Assembly (NCBI RefSeq): GCF_014284335.1
Contig: NZ_JACOGF010000005.1
Coordinates: forward strand, 186,001 to 250,000
Direction of reading: 5' to 3'
DNA from: Undibacterium hunanense
GTDB taxonomy: Bacteria > Pseudomonadota > Gammaproteobacteria > Burkholderiales > Burkholderiaceae_D
DNA length: 64,000 bases
Shown here: piece after piece, positions 34,013-43,258 of the stretch
How the letters are laid out: the number at the start of each line of letters is the position of its first letter
Numbering within the stretch: the first letter of the stretch is position 1
The notes under the pieces: model-generated
Told to the model about the DNA's origin: nothing
The model's database searches: none
Seen by the model: the letters and a program-made list of their open reading frames with translations, nothing else
Program-made: the position numbers and the translations under genes

Positions 34013-35803
34013 ATGAGCTATGTTGCCCCTGTCAAGGACATGCTGTTCCTCATCAATGAACTGGCCGGTCTGGCGGAAGTGAATGCCTTGCCTGGCTGTG
34101 AAGATGCAACGGCAGAAACCGTAGAAGCTGTGCTGGAAGAAAACGCCAAGTTTGCTGGTGAGGTGGTGGCGCCTTTGAACTTTCCTGGCGACCAGGCCCC
34201 CAGCTACTGGAAAGACGGCGAAGTCTTCACCAGCAAGGGCTTTAAAGAAGCCTTCAAGATGTTTGGTGAAGCAGGCTGGCAGGGTGTGCAGCATCCGCAA
34301 GAATTTGGCGGCCAGGGATTACCCAAGCTGGTGGCAACGCCGTGCATAGAAATGTTGAATGCGGCAAGTATCTCATTTGCCCTGTGCCCCTTGCTGACCG
34401 ATGGCGCAATTGAAGCCCTGCTGACCGCAGGCAGCGACGAACAAAAAGCCATTTACCTGGAAAACCTGATTTCCGGTAAATGGACAGGCACCATGAACCT
34501 GACCGAGCCACAAGCCGGCTCTGACCTGGCGATGGTACGCAGCCGTGCAGTGCCGCAGGGTGATGGTACATACAAAGTATTTGGCACCAAGATTTTCATC
34601 ACCTATGGTGAACACGATATGGCAGAAAATATCGTTCACCTGGTGCTGGCACGCACACCTGATGCACCAGAAGGTGTGAAAGGTATTTCCCTGTTCATCG
34701 TGCCCAAGTTTTTGGTGAATGCCGACGGCACACTGGGTGCACGCAATGATGCACATTGCGTATCGATAGAACACAAGCTGGGCATCAAAGCCAGCCCGAC
34801 TGCGGTATTGCAATTCGGCGACAACGGTGGTGCCTTGGGTACCCTGGTTGGCGAAGAAAATCGCGGCCTCGAATACATGTTCATCATGATGAATGCAGCC
34901 CGCTTTGGCGTTGGCATGCAGGGCATAGGCGTGGCAGAACGCGCTTACCAAAAGGCCGTGCAATACGCCAAAGACCGTGTGCAGTCACGTGACCTGGCAG
35001 GTTCTGCCGGCCCGGTTGCCATCATCAACCACCCGGATGTACGCCGCATGTTGATGTCCATGCGTGCCCAGACCGAAGGCGCTCGTGCACTGGCCTACGT
35101 GGCTGCCGGTATCAGCGACTTTGCCCATCATCATGCAGATGCCGCAGTACGCAAGGCGAACCAGGCCAAATATGAATACCTGGTGCCTATCGTCAAAGGC
35201 TGGTCCACAGAAATGTCGCTGGATGTCACATCGACTGGTGTGCAGGTACACGGTGGCATGGGCTTCATCGAAGAAACCGGCGCGGCACAACACTACCGCG
35301 ATGCCAAGATTCTGACGATCTACGAAGGCACGACAGCCATCCAGGCGAATGACCTGGTAGGCCGCAAGACTTCACGCGATGGCGGCGCCACAGCCAAGGC
35401 ATTCATCGCTGACATGCGCGCAACAGAAGCACAACTGGCGGCGATTGGTTCTGTTGATGCGCTGGCGATACAGCGTCAACTGACAGCAGGTACAGCTGCG
35501 CTGGAAGATGTGGTTGATTATGTCGTCACCAACTTCAAGCAAGACATCAAAGGCGTGTTTGCCGGCAGTGTCCTGTACCTGAAGCTGGCAGGCATCGTTT
35601 TCGGTGGCTGGCAAATGGCGCGTACTGCCATCATCGCCCAGCAAAAACTGGATGCGGGCGAGGGCGATGCGGCTTTCCTGAAAGCCAAGATCGCCACGGC
35701 ACGTTATTTCGCTGACCATATCCTGTCGGCAGCACAAGGTTTGCGTTCGGCAATTGTGGATGGCAGTGCTGGTGTCATGGCTTTGTCAGAAGACCAGTTC
35801 TGA
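34013..35803 (+). CDS. Acyl-CoA dehydrogenase with C-terminal extension
   Basis: A 596-residue FAD enzyme longer than classical ACADs (about 380). It shows ACAD core motifs (TEPQAGSDLAMVRSRAV, FITYGEHDMAENIVHLVLART, QVHGGMGFIEETGAAQHYRDAKILTIYEGTTAIQANDL) plus an extra N-terminal segment and a C-terminal helical domain after about residue 460, like DmdC/FadE-type enzymes. The Glu in IYEGT is the likely region of the catalytic base. It hands electrons to the EtfAB proteins encoded just upstream. Substrate chain length is unknown. Confidence 0.93.
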   Translation: MSYVAPVKDMLFLINELAGLAEVNALPGCEDATAETVEAVLEENAKFAGEVVAPLNFPGDQAPSYWKDGEVFTSKGFKEAFKMFGEAGWQGVQHPQEFGGQGLPKLVATPCIEMLNAASISFALCPLLTDGAIEALLTAGSDEQKAIYLENLISGKWTGTMNLTEPQAGSDLAMVRSRAVPQGDGTYKVFGTKIFITYGEHDMAENIVHLVLARTPDAPEGVKGISLFIVPKFLVNADGTLGARNDAHCVSIEHKLGIKASPTAVLQFGDNGGALGTLVGEENRGLEYMFIMMNAARFGVGMQGIGVAERAYQKAVQYAKDRVQSRDLAGSAGPVAIINHPDVRRMLMSMRAQTEGARALAYVAAGISDFAHHHADAAVRKANQAKYEYLVPIVKGWSTEMSLDVTSTGVQVHGGMGFIEETGAAQHYRDAKILTIYEGTTAIQANDLVGRKTSRDGGATAKAFIADMRATEAQLAAIGSVDALAIQRQLTAGTAALEDVVDYVVTNFKQDIKGVFAGSVLYLKLAGIVFGGWQMARTAIIAQQKLDAGEGDAAFLKAKIATARYFADHILSAAQGLRSAIVDGSAGVMALSEDQF

Positions 35804-35875
35804 TGCGGGCTGTAAGAAAATAAGTGGTATGTTTGAACAGAAACTGAGTAGAAGCTGAATGTAAGCTGAATAAGG

Positions 35876-35910
35876 ACGGCTCATTCCATGTTGAATGAGC
35901 CGTTTTTTTT
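35876..35910 (+). terminator. Rho-independent terminator of the acyl-CoA dehydrogenase gene
   Basis: A 10 bp stem (ACGGCTCATT with AATGAGCCGT), 8-base loop and eight Ts. Confidence 0.9.
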
Positions 35911-36075
35911 GATGTTGTCCTGTTTGTCCTTCCCTGGCTTGTCTCCCCCCAAATCCTGTGTGCGTTAGCGCATAGAGGCTTTTCACGTTCACCTCTACCA
36001 TCAAAGCTGGGCATCTGTTTTGCCCGCTGTTGATGTTGTCTGCCCAGATCGCGCGCCCCGGATGAGGAGAATCCC

Positions 36076-37770
36076 ATGCAACAAACCGTCGCTGAATTTT
36101 TGGTTGCCACTTTATATGACATTGGTGTTCGTCAGATTTTTGGGGTGGTGGGCGATGCGCTTAATCCTTTTACTGATGCCATACGAAGACACAAAGGTAT
36201 GGAATGGATAGGGGTCAGGCATGAAGAAGGTGCTGCGCTTGCGGCGGCAGGCCAGGCCAAGTTGACCGGTAAGCTTGCGGTCTGTTGTGGTACGACAGGT
36301 CCGGGTGCCAATCACCTGATCGCAGGCTTGTATGAGGCGCACAAAGATCATGCCCCTGTACTGGCTATTTCTGGCGGGGTACCTGCCGCCCAGCGGGGTA
36401 ATGATTATCTGCAGGAAAATACACCTGATCTGCTGTTTCGCGATGTCGCGGTATATACCCAGACGCTGACGAATGCAGAACAGGCAGCACATATATTCCA
36501 TCAGGCTATTGCCCATGCTTATAGCATGCACGGAGTTGCTCACCTGAACATTCCGCCAGACGTATTCTCTGCAAAAACGGATGCCACGATGAGCAGTCTG
36601 GCCACCCTGCGTGCCGCACCAGAAATGGCTGCCGATCCTGAAGATGTTGCGGTGGCGGTTCATTTAATCAGCCAATCAAAAAAAATCGCGATTTTTGCTG
36701 GTACCGGCTGTCGCTCTGCCATTGCACAAGTACTGCAACTGGCAGAACGTTTGCAGGCACCTGTCATGCATACTTTTCGGGCCAAGGACATGGTGGCCCA
36801 TGACCATCCTTTTTGGATGGGAGGGGTGGGCCTGATAGGTGGTGCGCCGGGTGTTGATGCCCTGCAAAATGCAGAGTTGGTGCTGATGCTGGGATCTGAT
36901 TACCCCTATACCGAATACCTGCCCAGGAACGGTAAGGTCATACAAATCGACTTGCGCGCCGAGGTGCTGGGGCGACGCACCGGCGTGCAATTGGGCATAG
37001 TCGGTGCGGTCAAGCCCAGTGTCATGCAATTGCTCGGGCAATTGCCGCAGCGGCAAGATCAGGATTTTTTGCAGAGCGTGAGCGAAGCACGCAAAAAATG
37101 GGAAGAGATGCTGGATAAAAAAGCCAGGTTGAAAGACAGCAATGAGCATGTCAATCCGCAGGCTCTGACACGTGGCATCAGCCTGCATGCGCAAAGTGAT
37201 GCTGCCATTATCATCGACACGGGCGTGGTGACACTCTGGTGCGGTAATTGGTTGCAGCAATCTGGCCAGCAAAGGATTCTGGCTTCATTCAATAACGCTG
37301 CTGTCGGCACCAGCCTGGGTCAGGCCAACGGCGTGCAGGCCCTGAATCGCGACAGGCAAGTCATCGTGGCGGTAGGGGATGGAGGCTTTACCATGTTGCT
37401 GGGTGAATTCATGACCAGTGTAGAACATCATTTGCCGGTCAAGGTGATTGTTTTCAATAATCAGCAATGGGGTCTGGTCCATCTTGAAATGGAAGAGGCG
37501 GGTTTGCCTGCAGATAAAGGCAGCACATTTCCGAATATGGATTTTGCCGCCTTTGCCCTGGCCTGTGGTGCATCAGGATTTACAGTGAGAAAATCCAGTG
37601 AACTGGAAAACGGCTTGCGCCAGCTATTTGCTGCAAGCGGCCCCGCGCTCCTGAATGTCTTTATCGATCCCGCAGAGCTACCGTCCATGCCACATATCCA
37701 TATTGACCAGATATGGCGTTTTGGTTTGGCACGGGTCAAGGAAGCCTTTTTGTCCATACGTGGTGGCTGA
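36076..37770 (+). CDS. PoxB-like thiamine-diphosphate enzyme (pyruvate:quinone oxidoreductase type)
   Basis: A 564-residue ThDP enzyme. The N-terminus (QQTVAEFLVATLYDIGVRQIFGVVGDALNPF, then WIGVRHEEGAALAAAGQA with the cofactor-activating Glu) closely tracks E. coli PoxB, as does ALVGGVP-type SGGVPAAQRGNDYLQE. The ThDP motif is GDGGFTMLLGEFMTSVEHHLPVKVIVFNN. PoxB converts pyruvate to acetate and CO2, reducing quinone. GAGGAG lies 7 bp before the ATG. The C-terminal membrane-binding peptide of PoxB is not clearly conserved, so another 2-oxoacid decarboxylase role remains possible. Confidence 0.83.
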   Translation: MQQTVAEFLVATLYDIGVRQIFGVVGDALNPFTDAIRRHKGMEWIGVRHEEGAALAAAGQAKLTGKLAVCCGTTGPGANHLIAGLYEAHKDHAPVLAISGGVPAAQRGNDYLQENTPDLLFRDVAVYTQTLTNAEQAAHIFHQAIAHAYSMHGVAHLNIPPDVFSAKTDATMSSLATLRAAPEMAADPEDVAVAVHLISQSKKIAIFAGTGCRSAIAQVLQLAERLQAPVMHTFRAKDMVAHDHPFWMGGVGLIGGAPGVDALQNAELVLMLGSDYPYTEYLPRNGKVIQIDLRAEVLGRRTGVQLGIVGAVKPSVMQLLGQLPQRQDQDFLQSVSEARKKWEEMLDKKARLKDSNEHVNPQALTRGISLHAQSDAAIIIDTGVVTLWCGNWLQQSGQQRILASFNNAAVGTSLGQANGVQALNRDRQVIVAVGDGGFTMLLGEFMTSVEHHLPVKVIVFNNQQWGLVHLEMEEAGLPADKGSTFPNMDFAAFALACGASGFTVRKSSELENGLRQLFAASGPALLNVFIDPAELPSMPHIHIDQIWRFGLARVKEAFLSIRGG

Positions 37771-37829
37771 GAGGGAGTGATCCAGGGTGACAAGGCGTGA
37801 GGATAAAGAGTGAAAAATAGAACGCATCC

Positions 37830-38849
37830 ATGACTAAGCGCATAGGCACGGCACTATGGAGAAAATCTTTCACCCGTATTGTCAGCAAGATGGCGAAGAC
37901 AGCGACACGGGCGGGATCCAGGGTGATCAGGGAAGCGCTGACGACGGCGCCGGAAAAACGCAAACGCTTACCGGTTACAACACGACCGGTGTCGAAAAAG
38001 CGCAGCGAGCCCGGATTGACTGTCGGCATGACAGGTGCAAGGCGCTATCGTCTGTATAAGCCACCTGGTGTGCGGGGCACGGAATCTCTTCCTCTGATCG
38101 TCATGCTGCATGGTTGCGGACAAGATGCCGCAGCCTTGGCAGCAAGTACCAGAATGAATCAAATTGCCAGGCGAGAACGTTTTCTTGTGCTTTACCCTGA
38201 GCAAGAGCGTCTTGCGAATGTTCAGGCTTGCTGGAACTGGTACGACACGCGCTCTGGCAGGGCGCAACGCGAGGCTGATTCTATCGATGTGGTGATCGAT
38301 CAAATTTGTTTGACACAACCAGTGGATAGTCGTCGCATTGCGCTGGCCGGATTATCTGCAGGAGCCAGTATGGCCGCACTTATGGCGATACGACACCCTG
38401 AACGTTTTCGGGTGCTGGCCATGCATTCCGGCATTGCTACCGGTCTTGCGCATTCATCCGCAACGGCCATCATGGCAATGCGTGGGCGCAGGCTTGTGGC
38501 TGATGCGCTGCCAGCAGGATTGAAGTTGCCAGCCTTGCTGATCATGCAGGGCAGTAAAGACCACGTTGTTGCTCCCGTCAATAGTGCATTGCTGGCGCAG
38601 CAATGGGCTGCCCAATCGGGGGCGAAAGCGGGCATGGCGCGTACCGTTCAGCGCGGCGCACGTTACCCGGCAACGATGACCGATTATCGTATCCGGGGAC
38701 AAATCGTCATCACCTTATGCGAGATAAATGGACTGGATCATGCATGGAGCGGTGGTGCTGCGGGCCATGCCTATAGCGATCCCAAAGGTCCCGATGCATC
38801 CGGCATGATCTGGGCTTTTGCACGCAAACAATTTGCATATGCAGCCTGA
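37830..38849 (+). CDS. PHB-depolymerase-family esterase
   Basis: A 339-residue alpha/beta hydrolase of the LpqC/PHB depolymerase type. It shows PLIVMLHGCGQDAAALAAST (oxyanion region), ACWNWYD, the nucleophile elbow in ALAGLSAGASMAALMA and GLDHAWSGG with the catalytic His near the end, and GSKDHVVAPVNS with Asp. A basic N-terminal segment of about 55 residues precedes the domain and no clear signal peptide is present, so an intracellular role is likely. It is 59 bp after the PoxB-like gene. Confidence 0.88.
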   Translation: MTKRIGTALWRKSFTRIVSKMAKTATRAGSRVIREALTTAPEKRKRLPVTTRPVSKKRSEPGLTVGMTGARRYRLYKPPGVRGTESLPLIVMLHGCGQDAAALAASTRMNQIARRERFLVLYPEQERLANVQACWNWYDTRSGRAQREADSIDVVIDQICLTQPVDSRRIALAGLSAGASMAALMAIRHPERFRVLAMHSGIATGLAHSSATAIMAMRGRRLVADALPAGLKLPALLIMQGSKDHVVAPVNSALLAQQWAAQSGAKAGMARTVQRGARYPATMTDYRIRGQIVITLCEINGLDHAWSGGAAGHAYSDPKGPDASGMIWAFARKQFAYAA

Positions 38850-39086
38850 TTTCTGCCATTGCACATCAAGCTGTCTGTTGCGTGCAGCTTCGCTGAGTGC
38901 TTTCTGTCTGGCAGCGTTCAAACATGATCCGCGAGCTTGGACTGATGGCAGGCTCTTTAACTGTTACGCCAGTGTTCGTTAACGTACAGACATCAACTAT
39001 TGCGGCGCATACGCTGAAGTCATTCTTGAAGGTTTTTGATGAAAAGACTTCAGAACTCCTTGCGAATAAAAACCAATTGAAAGCGG

Positions 39087-40004
39087 ATGGATACTTCTAT
39101 GAACAACAATACGACTGATGCAAATATGCTGGTAGTCACCCAGGAAAACGCTTCCCGTTCAGGCATTTCGGGCGTGTCCTGGGGGGCTGTGCTGGCCGGT
39201 GCAGTGGCTGCGGCCGCACTGTCCTTGATACTGTTGATGCTGGGTGCCGGGCTGGGTTTATCTTCGGTGTCACCCTGGTCTTATAACGCGACTGTAATGG
39301 GTATATCTACCATTGCGTGGCTGGCTTTTACCCAGCTTGCGGCGTCTGGTATAGGTGGCTATATCGCCGGGCGCTTACGCATCAAATGGAGCAACGTGCA
39401 TGACGATGAGGTGTACTTTCGCGATACCGCACATGGCATGCTGGTATGGGCCGTGGCTTCATTATTGACGGTGGGTTTGCTGGCCAGTGCTGCACACAGC
39501 ATAGTGAGTGGCGTAGTTGATACAGCAGAGAAAGGTGCGGGTATCGCAGCGACAACAGCAGTCGCAGCGGCAGCAGGAACGCCTGCCGCAGGCAGCACAA
39601 AAATGAATCCGGTTGATTATTTTACGGACATGTTATTGCGCTCCGGGCAGGCTTCTACAGATAGCAATGCTGCACACATGGAAGTGAGCAGGATTTTATC
39701 TGTTGGTGTTGTGGCCGGTGCACTATCGCCGGGTGACCGGGACTATTTGGCAAGCATCGTCGCCAAACGCACGGAAATGACACCGGTGGATGCAGCAAAA
39801 CGTGTTGATGCAATCTTTGATCAAATGAATAAAGTGGTAACAGATATTGGGAGTGCGGCTAAATCAGCGGCTGATCAGGCACGCAGGGCTGCTGCAAATT
39901 CTGCCTTGTGGATGTTTGTCTCACTGCTTCTCGGTGCGTTTGTGGCCAGCCTGGCAGCAACACTGGGTGGTCGTCAACGTGACCAGGCACATGTGATTTC
40001 ATAA
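39087..40004 (+). CDS. Multi-pass inner membrane protein of unknown function
   Basis: A 305-residue protein with about four membrane segments: WGAVLAGAVAAAALSLILLMLGAGLGL, GISTIAWLAFTQLAASGIGGYIAG, GMLVWAVASLLTVGLLASAAHSI and ALWMFVSLLLGAFVASLAATLGG, with a long Ala/Asp-rich region between the third and fourth. I recognise it only as a conserved unknown in related bacteria. Starts at 39087 or 39099 are both possible; GGATGGA lies before the second. Confidence 0.8.
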   Translation: MDTSMNNNTTDANMLVVTQENASRSGISGVSWGAVLAGAVAAAALSLILLMLGAGLGLSSVSPWSYNATVMGISTIAWLAFTQLAASGIGGYIAGRLRIKWSNVHDDEVYFRDTAHGMLVWAVASLLTVGLLASAAHSIVSGVVDTAEKGAGIAATTAVAAAAGTPAAGSTKMNPVDYFTDMLLRSGQASTDSNAAHMEVSRILSVGVVAGALSPGDRDYLASIVAKRTEMTPVDAAKRVDAIFDQMNKVVTDIGSAAKSAADQARRAAANSALWMFVSLLLGAFVASLAATLGGRQRDQAHVIS

Positions 40005-40069
40005 TCGTCACCCTTGCTTCCTGGTGGGGCAGGGGGATACCTCATTGTCTATTTTTTTTGGAGCCTATC

Positions 40070-40144
40070 ATGCGTTCAATTTTACTTTTACTGCTCGGCA
40101 TACCTCTGCCTATCGTTATTCTGATTGCCTTGTTCGTTCGTTAA
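40070..40144 (+). CDS. 24-residue hydrophobic membrane peptide
   Basis: A tiny ORF encoding MRSILLLLLGIPLPIVILIA plus LFVR, one membrane helix with a basic residue at each end. TTGGAG lies 7 bp before the ATG, and a terminator follows the stop closely, so it looks like a genuine small gene. It lies 65 bp after the multi-pass membrane protein gene and may be co-transcribed with it. Very similar short proteins occur as unannotated genes in related bacteria, to my recollection. Confidence 0.65.
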   Translation: MRSILLLLLGIPLPIVILIALFVR

Positions 40145-40170
40145 TACATCGGTATTGTTGAGGCAAGTGA

Positions 40171-40205
40171 AAATGCCCCGAAAAATTTTTCGGGGGCATT
40201 TTATT
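40171..40205 (+). terminator. Terminator after the small membrane peptide gene
   Basis: Arms AAATGCCCCGAAAAA and TTTTTCGGGGGCATTT pair with one bulged base, followed by TTATTTATT. It is largely symmetric and could also serve the convergent TM2-domain gene. Confidence 0.8.
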
Positions 40206-40266
40206 TATTCAGGTAGATGGCGCATGGCGCACGCGACAGGCGCCGTTTTTCTGCCCGGTAATCAGA

Positions 40267-40695
40267 TCAACCGTATGCACCACCGGTGTATAGCAGGTCA
40301 AAGGTGCGGGCAATGGCGGCGATCAGCGTAAATGCGCCAACACCCAGTGTCAGCACCAGCAGCAGGGCCAGTGGCCAGGTTGACTCGCTGGTTTTACCGG
40401 ATTTGCTATTATATTTTGCATCCCATTTTTCATCCGGTGTCAGGCCGATGACCAGTGCTTGCAGTATGGCGGCCAGGAAAGAAATCAGCAGCAGGCTGTA
40501 TTGCACGATTTCGGGTTTGCCAAAATAGAAATAGTGGATGACCATACTGAGTGGCAGTGAGCTGAAATGCAGCCAGCCCCACTTGTCTTTTTTGCCAGCA
40601 AGATAAAAGCGGTGCAGGCCTATGCAGCCAAATACGGCGGCCAGCAATGCTGTCAGGGCTTTATTTTTATGCGGTGTGGTATTGGCGAGTGTCAT
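40267..40695 (-). CDS. TM2-domain membrane protein
   Basis: A 142-residue protein with the TM2 hallmark FGCIGLHRFYLAGKKDKWGWLHF and about four hydrophobic segments (TALLAAVFGCIGLHRFYL, LPLSMVIHYFYFG, YSLLLISFLAAILQALVIGL, WPLALLLVLTLGVGAFTLIAAIA). TM2 proteins have no settled bacterial role. It is convergent with the small peptide gene upstream and divergent from rpsP. Confidence 0.85.
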   Translation of the reverse strand: MTLANTTPHKNKALTALLAAVFGCIGLHRFYLAGKKDKWGWLHFSSLPLSMVIHYFYFGKPEIVQYSLLLISFLAAILQALVIGLTPDEKWDAKYNSKSGKTSESTWPLALLLVLTLGVGAFTLIAAIARTFDLLYTGGAYG

Positions 40696-40880
40696 TGCAG
40701 CATGTCATCAAAGTGGAAGCTGTGATTGTATGTCAAGCCGCCCTGATGTGTCGGAATAGTCACGTTGATCAATAAAAATGCGATTGCGCAAGGGAAAAGT
40801 GGGATAGTCCTTGCGACTTGCTTAAGAAACGGGCTATAATCTACAGCTTTTTCCGCGTTCAGACATTTTTTGGAAATATT

Positions 40881-41129
40881 ATGGTCGTTATTCGTTTAGC
40901 TCGTGGTGGCGCAAAAAAGCGCCCTTTTTACAACATCGTTGCAACTGATTCCCGTAATCGTCGCGATGGTCGCTTTATCGAGCGTATCGGTTTCTACAAC
41001 CCTGTAGCAACTGGTAATGCCGAAACAGTACGTGTAGCAGCAGATCGCCTGGCATACTGGCAAGGTGTTGGCGCGCAATTGTCGCCAGCAGTAGCTCGTC
41101 TGGTAGCATCCTCCAAAGCTGCAGCTTAA
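40881..41129 (+). CDS. rpsP: 30S ribosomal protein S16
   Basis: An 82-residue S16 ([35 protein letters not shown]), part of the 30S body. It is the first gene of the conserved rpsP-rimM-trmD-rplS operon. The ATG at 40881 matches the family start; the longer frame from 40818 is upstream leader. Confidence 0.98.
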   Translation: MVVIRLARGGAKKRPFYNIVATDSRNRRDGRFIERIGFYNPVATGNAETVRVAADRLAYWQGVGAQLSPAVARLVASSKAAA

Positions 41130-41140
41130 TAGCCGCTTTG

Positions 41141-41683
41141 ATGTCTGCTGGAGTTCATGTTCCTGATGATCTGGTCCTGGTGGGCTATATCTCGGGAGCA
41201 TTTGGTATTCATGGCTGGGTAAGGATACGTCCTTATTCTGCTGATGCTGATGCAATGCTGTCAGCTAAGACCTGGTGGTTGGATAAGCCTGAGTTGCGTG
41301 ATGTTGATCGCATGGAAGTCAAAATCCATGGCGAAGACGTGGTTGCGCGGCTGGTAGGTGTGCCTGACAGAAATGCCGCAGAAGCGCTGAAAGGTGCAAC
41401 TGTACAAATTTCTCGCAAGCATTTTCCTGCTTTGGGGACCGGTGAATTCTATTGGCTCGATCTGATAGGTTTGCAGGTAGACAATCTTCAGGGTGAAAAT
41501 TTAGGTGTCGTCAGGGATTTGATGGACAACGGTGCGCATCCGATTTTACGGGTGGCAGCAGCGGATGTACCTGAGAATGAACTGGCGAAACACGAACGCC
41601 TGATTCCTTTTGTAGAGACTTTCGTCAAGGAAGTGGATCAAAAGACAGGCAAAATCCAGGTCGACTGGGGTAGTGATTATTAA
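41141..41683 (+). CDS. rimM: Ribosome maturation factor RimM
   Basis: A 180-residue 16S processing factor that binds S19 and assists 30S head assembly. VLVGYISGAFGIHGWVRIRPYSADADAML is the RimM N-terminal domain, and GEFYWLDLIGLQVDNLQGENLGVV opens the PRC-barrel, followed by LIPFVETFVKEVD. The ATG at 41141 is 11 bp after rpsP. The gap to trmD is 159 bp because of an inserted repeat element. Confidence 0.97.
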   Translation: MSAGVHVPDDLVLVGYISGAFGIHGWVRIRPYSADADAMLSAKTWWLDKPELRDVDRMEVKIHGEDVVARLVGVPDRNAAEALKGATVQISRKHFPALGTGEFYWLDLIGLQVDNLQGENLGVVRDLMDNGAHPILRVAAADVPENELAKHERLIPFVETFVKEVDQKTGKIQVDWGSDY

Positions 41684-41695
41684 GGTGATGAATTC

Positions 41696-41828
41696 AGAAC
41701 CTGTTTACGATCTGTAGCGAGCGTGCGTCAGCGGGGTCAGAGTAACAAAAACGCAGCGCAGAAAGTGGAATGTACTTGAGTACATGAGCCCCGATCACGC
41801 TCGCGCAGTAGGATCGTAAATAGGTTCT
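41696..41828. repeat. Miniature inverted-repeat element, family II, copy A, inside the rpsP operon
   Basis: A 133 bp element between rimM and trmD. Ends are AGAACCTGTTTACGATC and the complement of AGAACCTATTTACGATC (one mismatch). It corresponds to the reverse complement of copy B at 49514-49678 with roughly 30 bp missing from the middle-right part. The trmD Shine-Dalgarno (AGAAGG) begins one base after its right end. Confidence 0.88.
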
Positions 41829-41842
41829 CAGAAGGCATAGCC

Positions 41843-42589
41843 ATGCAGTTCGATGTCATTACGCTGTTTCCCGAAATGTTCGCTGCCATTACCCAATCTG
41901 GTGTGACCAGGCGGGCGTTCGAGCAACAAAAATGCGAATTGAAGCTGTGGAATCCACGTGATTTCACCACAGACAGGCATCGTACCGTGGATGACCGGCC
42001 TTACGGCGGTGGCCCCGGCATGGTGATGATGGCAAAACCTTTGCAGTCGGCAATTGACGCGGCAAAGCAGCGCCAGTCTGTCTCGGCACAGGCGGTACCC
42101 AAGGTCATTTATCTGTCACCCCAAGGCAAACCGCTGACCCATCAAAAGGTCATGCAATTGTCTGAAGCTGCGGGTCTGGTCTTGTTGTGTGGCAGATATG
42201 AGGCTGTTGATCAGCGTTTGCTTGACAGGTATGTCGACGAAGAGATCAGTCTTGGTGACTTTGTGCTGTCTGGCGGTGAATTGCCAGCCATGGCACTGAT
42301 GGATGCCGTAATACGGCAAATCCCCGGTGTCTTGCATGATGAGGCGTCGGCAGTGCAGGACAGTTTTGTCAATGGCTTGCTGGATTGCCCGCATTACACC
42401 AGGCCAGAAGTATTTGAAGACGAAACCGTGCCTGCCGTGCTGATGGGCGGTAACCATGCCGAGATCGAAAAATGGCGCCGTCAGCGTGCACTGCAAGCCA
42501 GTCAACTGAAACGCCCGGATTTGATCGTCGCAGCCCGTGCTGCCGGTTTGTTGAGCCGTGCTGACGAAAAGTTTTTAAGCAGTTTGTAG
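41843..42589 (+). CDS. trmD: tRNA (guanine37-N1)-methyltransferase
   Basis: A 248-residue SPOUT enzyme that methylates G37 of tRNAs reading CNN codons, preventing +1 frameshifts. Hallmarks are [49 protein letters not shown] and [23 protein letters not shown] (the knot and cofactor loop). AGAAGG lies 8 bp before the ATG. Confidence 0.98.
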   Translation: MQFDVITLFPEMFAAITQSGVTRRAFEQQKCELKLWNPRDFTTDRHRTVDDRPYGGGPGMVMMAKPLQSAIDAAKQRQSVSAQAVPKVIYLSPQGKPLTHQKVMQLSEAAGLVLLCGRYEAVDQRLLDRYVDEEISLGDFVLSGGELPAMALMDAVIRQIPGVLHDEASAVQDSFVNGLLDCPHYTRPEVFEDETVPAVLMGGNHAEIEKWRRQRALQASQLKRPDLIVAARAAGLLSRADEKFLSSL

Positions 42590-42719
42590 TATTTTTCAGC
42601 TTCAGGGCTGGAATCTTTAAGCGTGGATCAATTGATTCACATGTTAAACCCCATCCTCTACCGGGCATCAGTCAGAACCAGATTCTGCGGCGTCGGCAAG
42701 ATGGTCATAGGAGTAAAAA

Positions 42720-43103
42720 ATGGATCTGATCCAAAAATTAGAGCAAGAAGAAATTGCTCGCCTCGGCAAGAACATCCCTGACTTTGCGCCAGGTGACACA
42801 GTTGTAGTGAGCGTCAACGTTGTTGAAGGCACACGCAAACGTGCACAGGCTTACGAAGGTGTTGTTATCTCTCGTCGTAACCGTGGTTTGAATTCCAACT
42901 TCATCGTCCGTAAGATTTCTTCCGGCGAAGGCGTTGAGCGTACATTCCAGTTGTATTCCCCACTGATCGCTTCTATCGAAGTGAAACGTCGCGGTGACGT
43001 ACGTCGCGCCAAGTTGTACTACCTGCGTGAACGCTCTGGTAAATCTGCTCGTATCAAAGAGAAATTGCCAGCACGTAAGGTTGTTGCTGCAAAAGCAGAG
43101 TAA
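42720..43103 (+). CDS. rplS: 50S ribosomal protein L19
   Basis: A 127-residue L19 ([57 protein letters not shown]), located at the subunit interface. It is the last gene of the operon, followed directly by a terminator. GGAG lies 7 bp before the ATG. Confidence 0.98.
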   Translation: MDLIQKLEQEEIARLGKNIPDFAPGDTVVVSVNVVEGTRKRAQAYEGVVISRRNRGLNSNFIVRKISSGEGVERTFQLYSPLIASIEVKRRGDVRRAKLYYLRERSGKSARIKEKLPARKVVAAKAE

Positions 43104-43123
43104 TATCTGTTATTGCCGTATCG

Positions 43124-43152
43124 AAAAAAGGATGCTCAGGCATCCTTTTTTT
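43124..43152 (+). terminator. Terminator of the rpsP-rplS operon
   Basis: AAAAAAGGATGC pairs with GCATCCTTTTTTT around a 4-base loop, 20 bp after the rplS stop. Confidence 0.92.
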
Positions 43153-43258
43153 ATTGCTTTTTTCAAATGCTTTTTAGTGTGCCCGGACAGGCAAAGCAGT
43201 CTCTGTCCCGGTTTGAATTAAATCCCCCCGCGATTGTGATAGCAGTTCCGGGCCTGAT

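Noticed and set aside
37830-38849. Extracellular PHB depolymerase
   Set aside because: No signal peptide is apparent, so only an esterase of that family is claimed.
38897-39118. 73-codon ORF upstream of the membrane protein gene
   Set aside because: It has no clear ribosome site, overlaps the next gene, and does not resemble any family.
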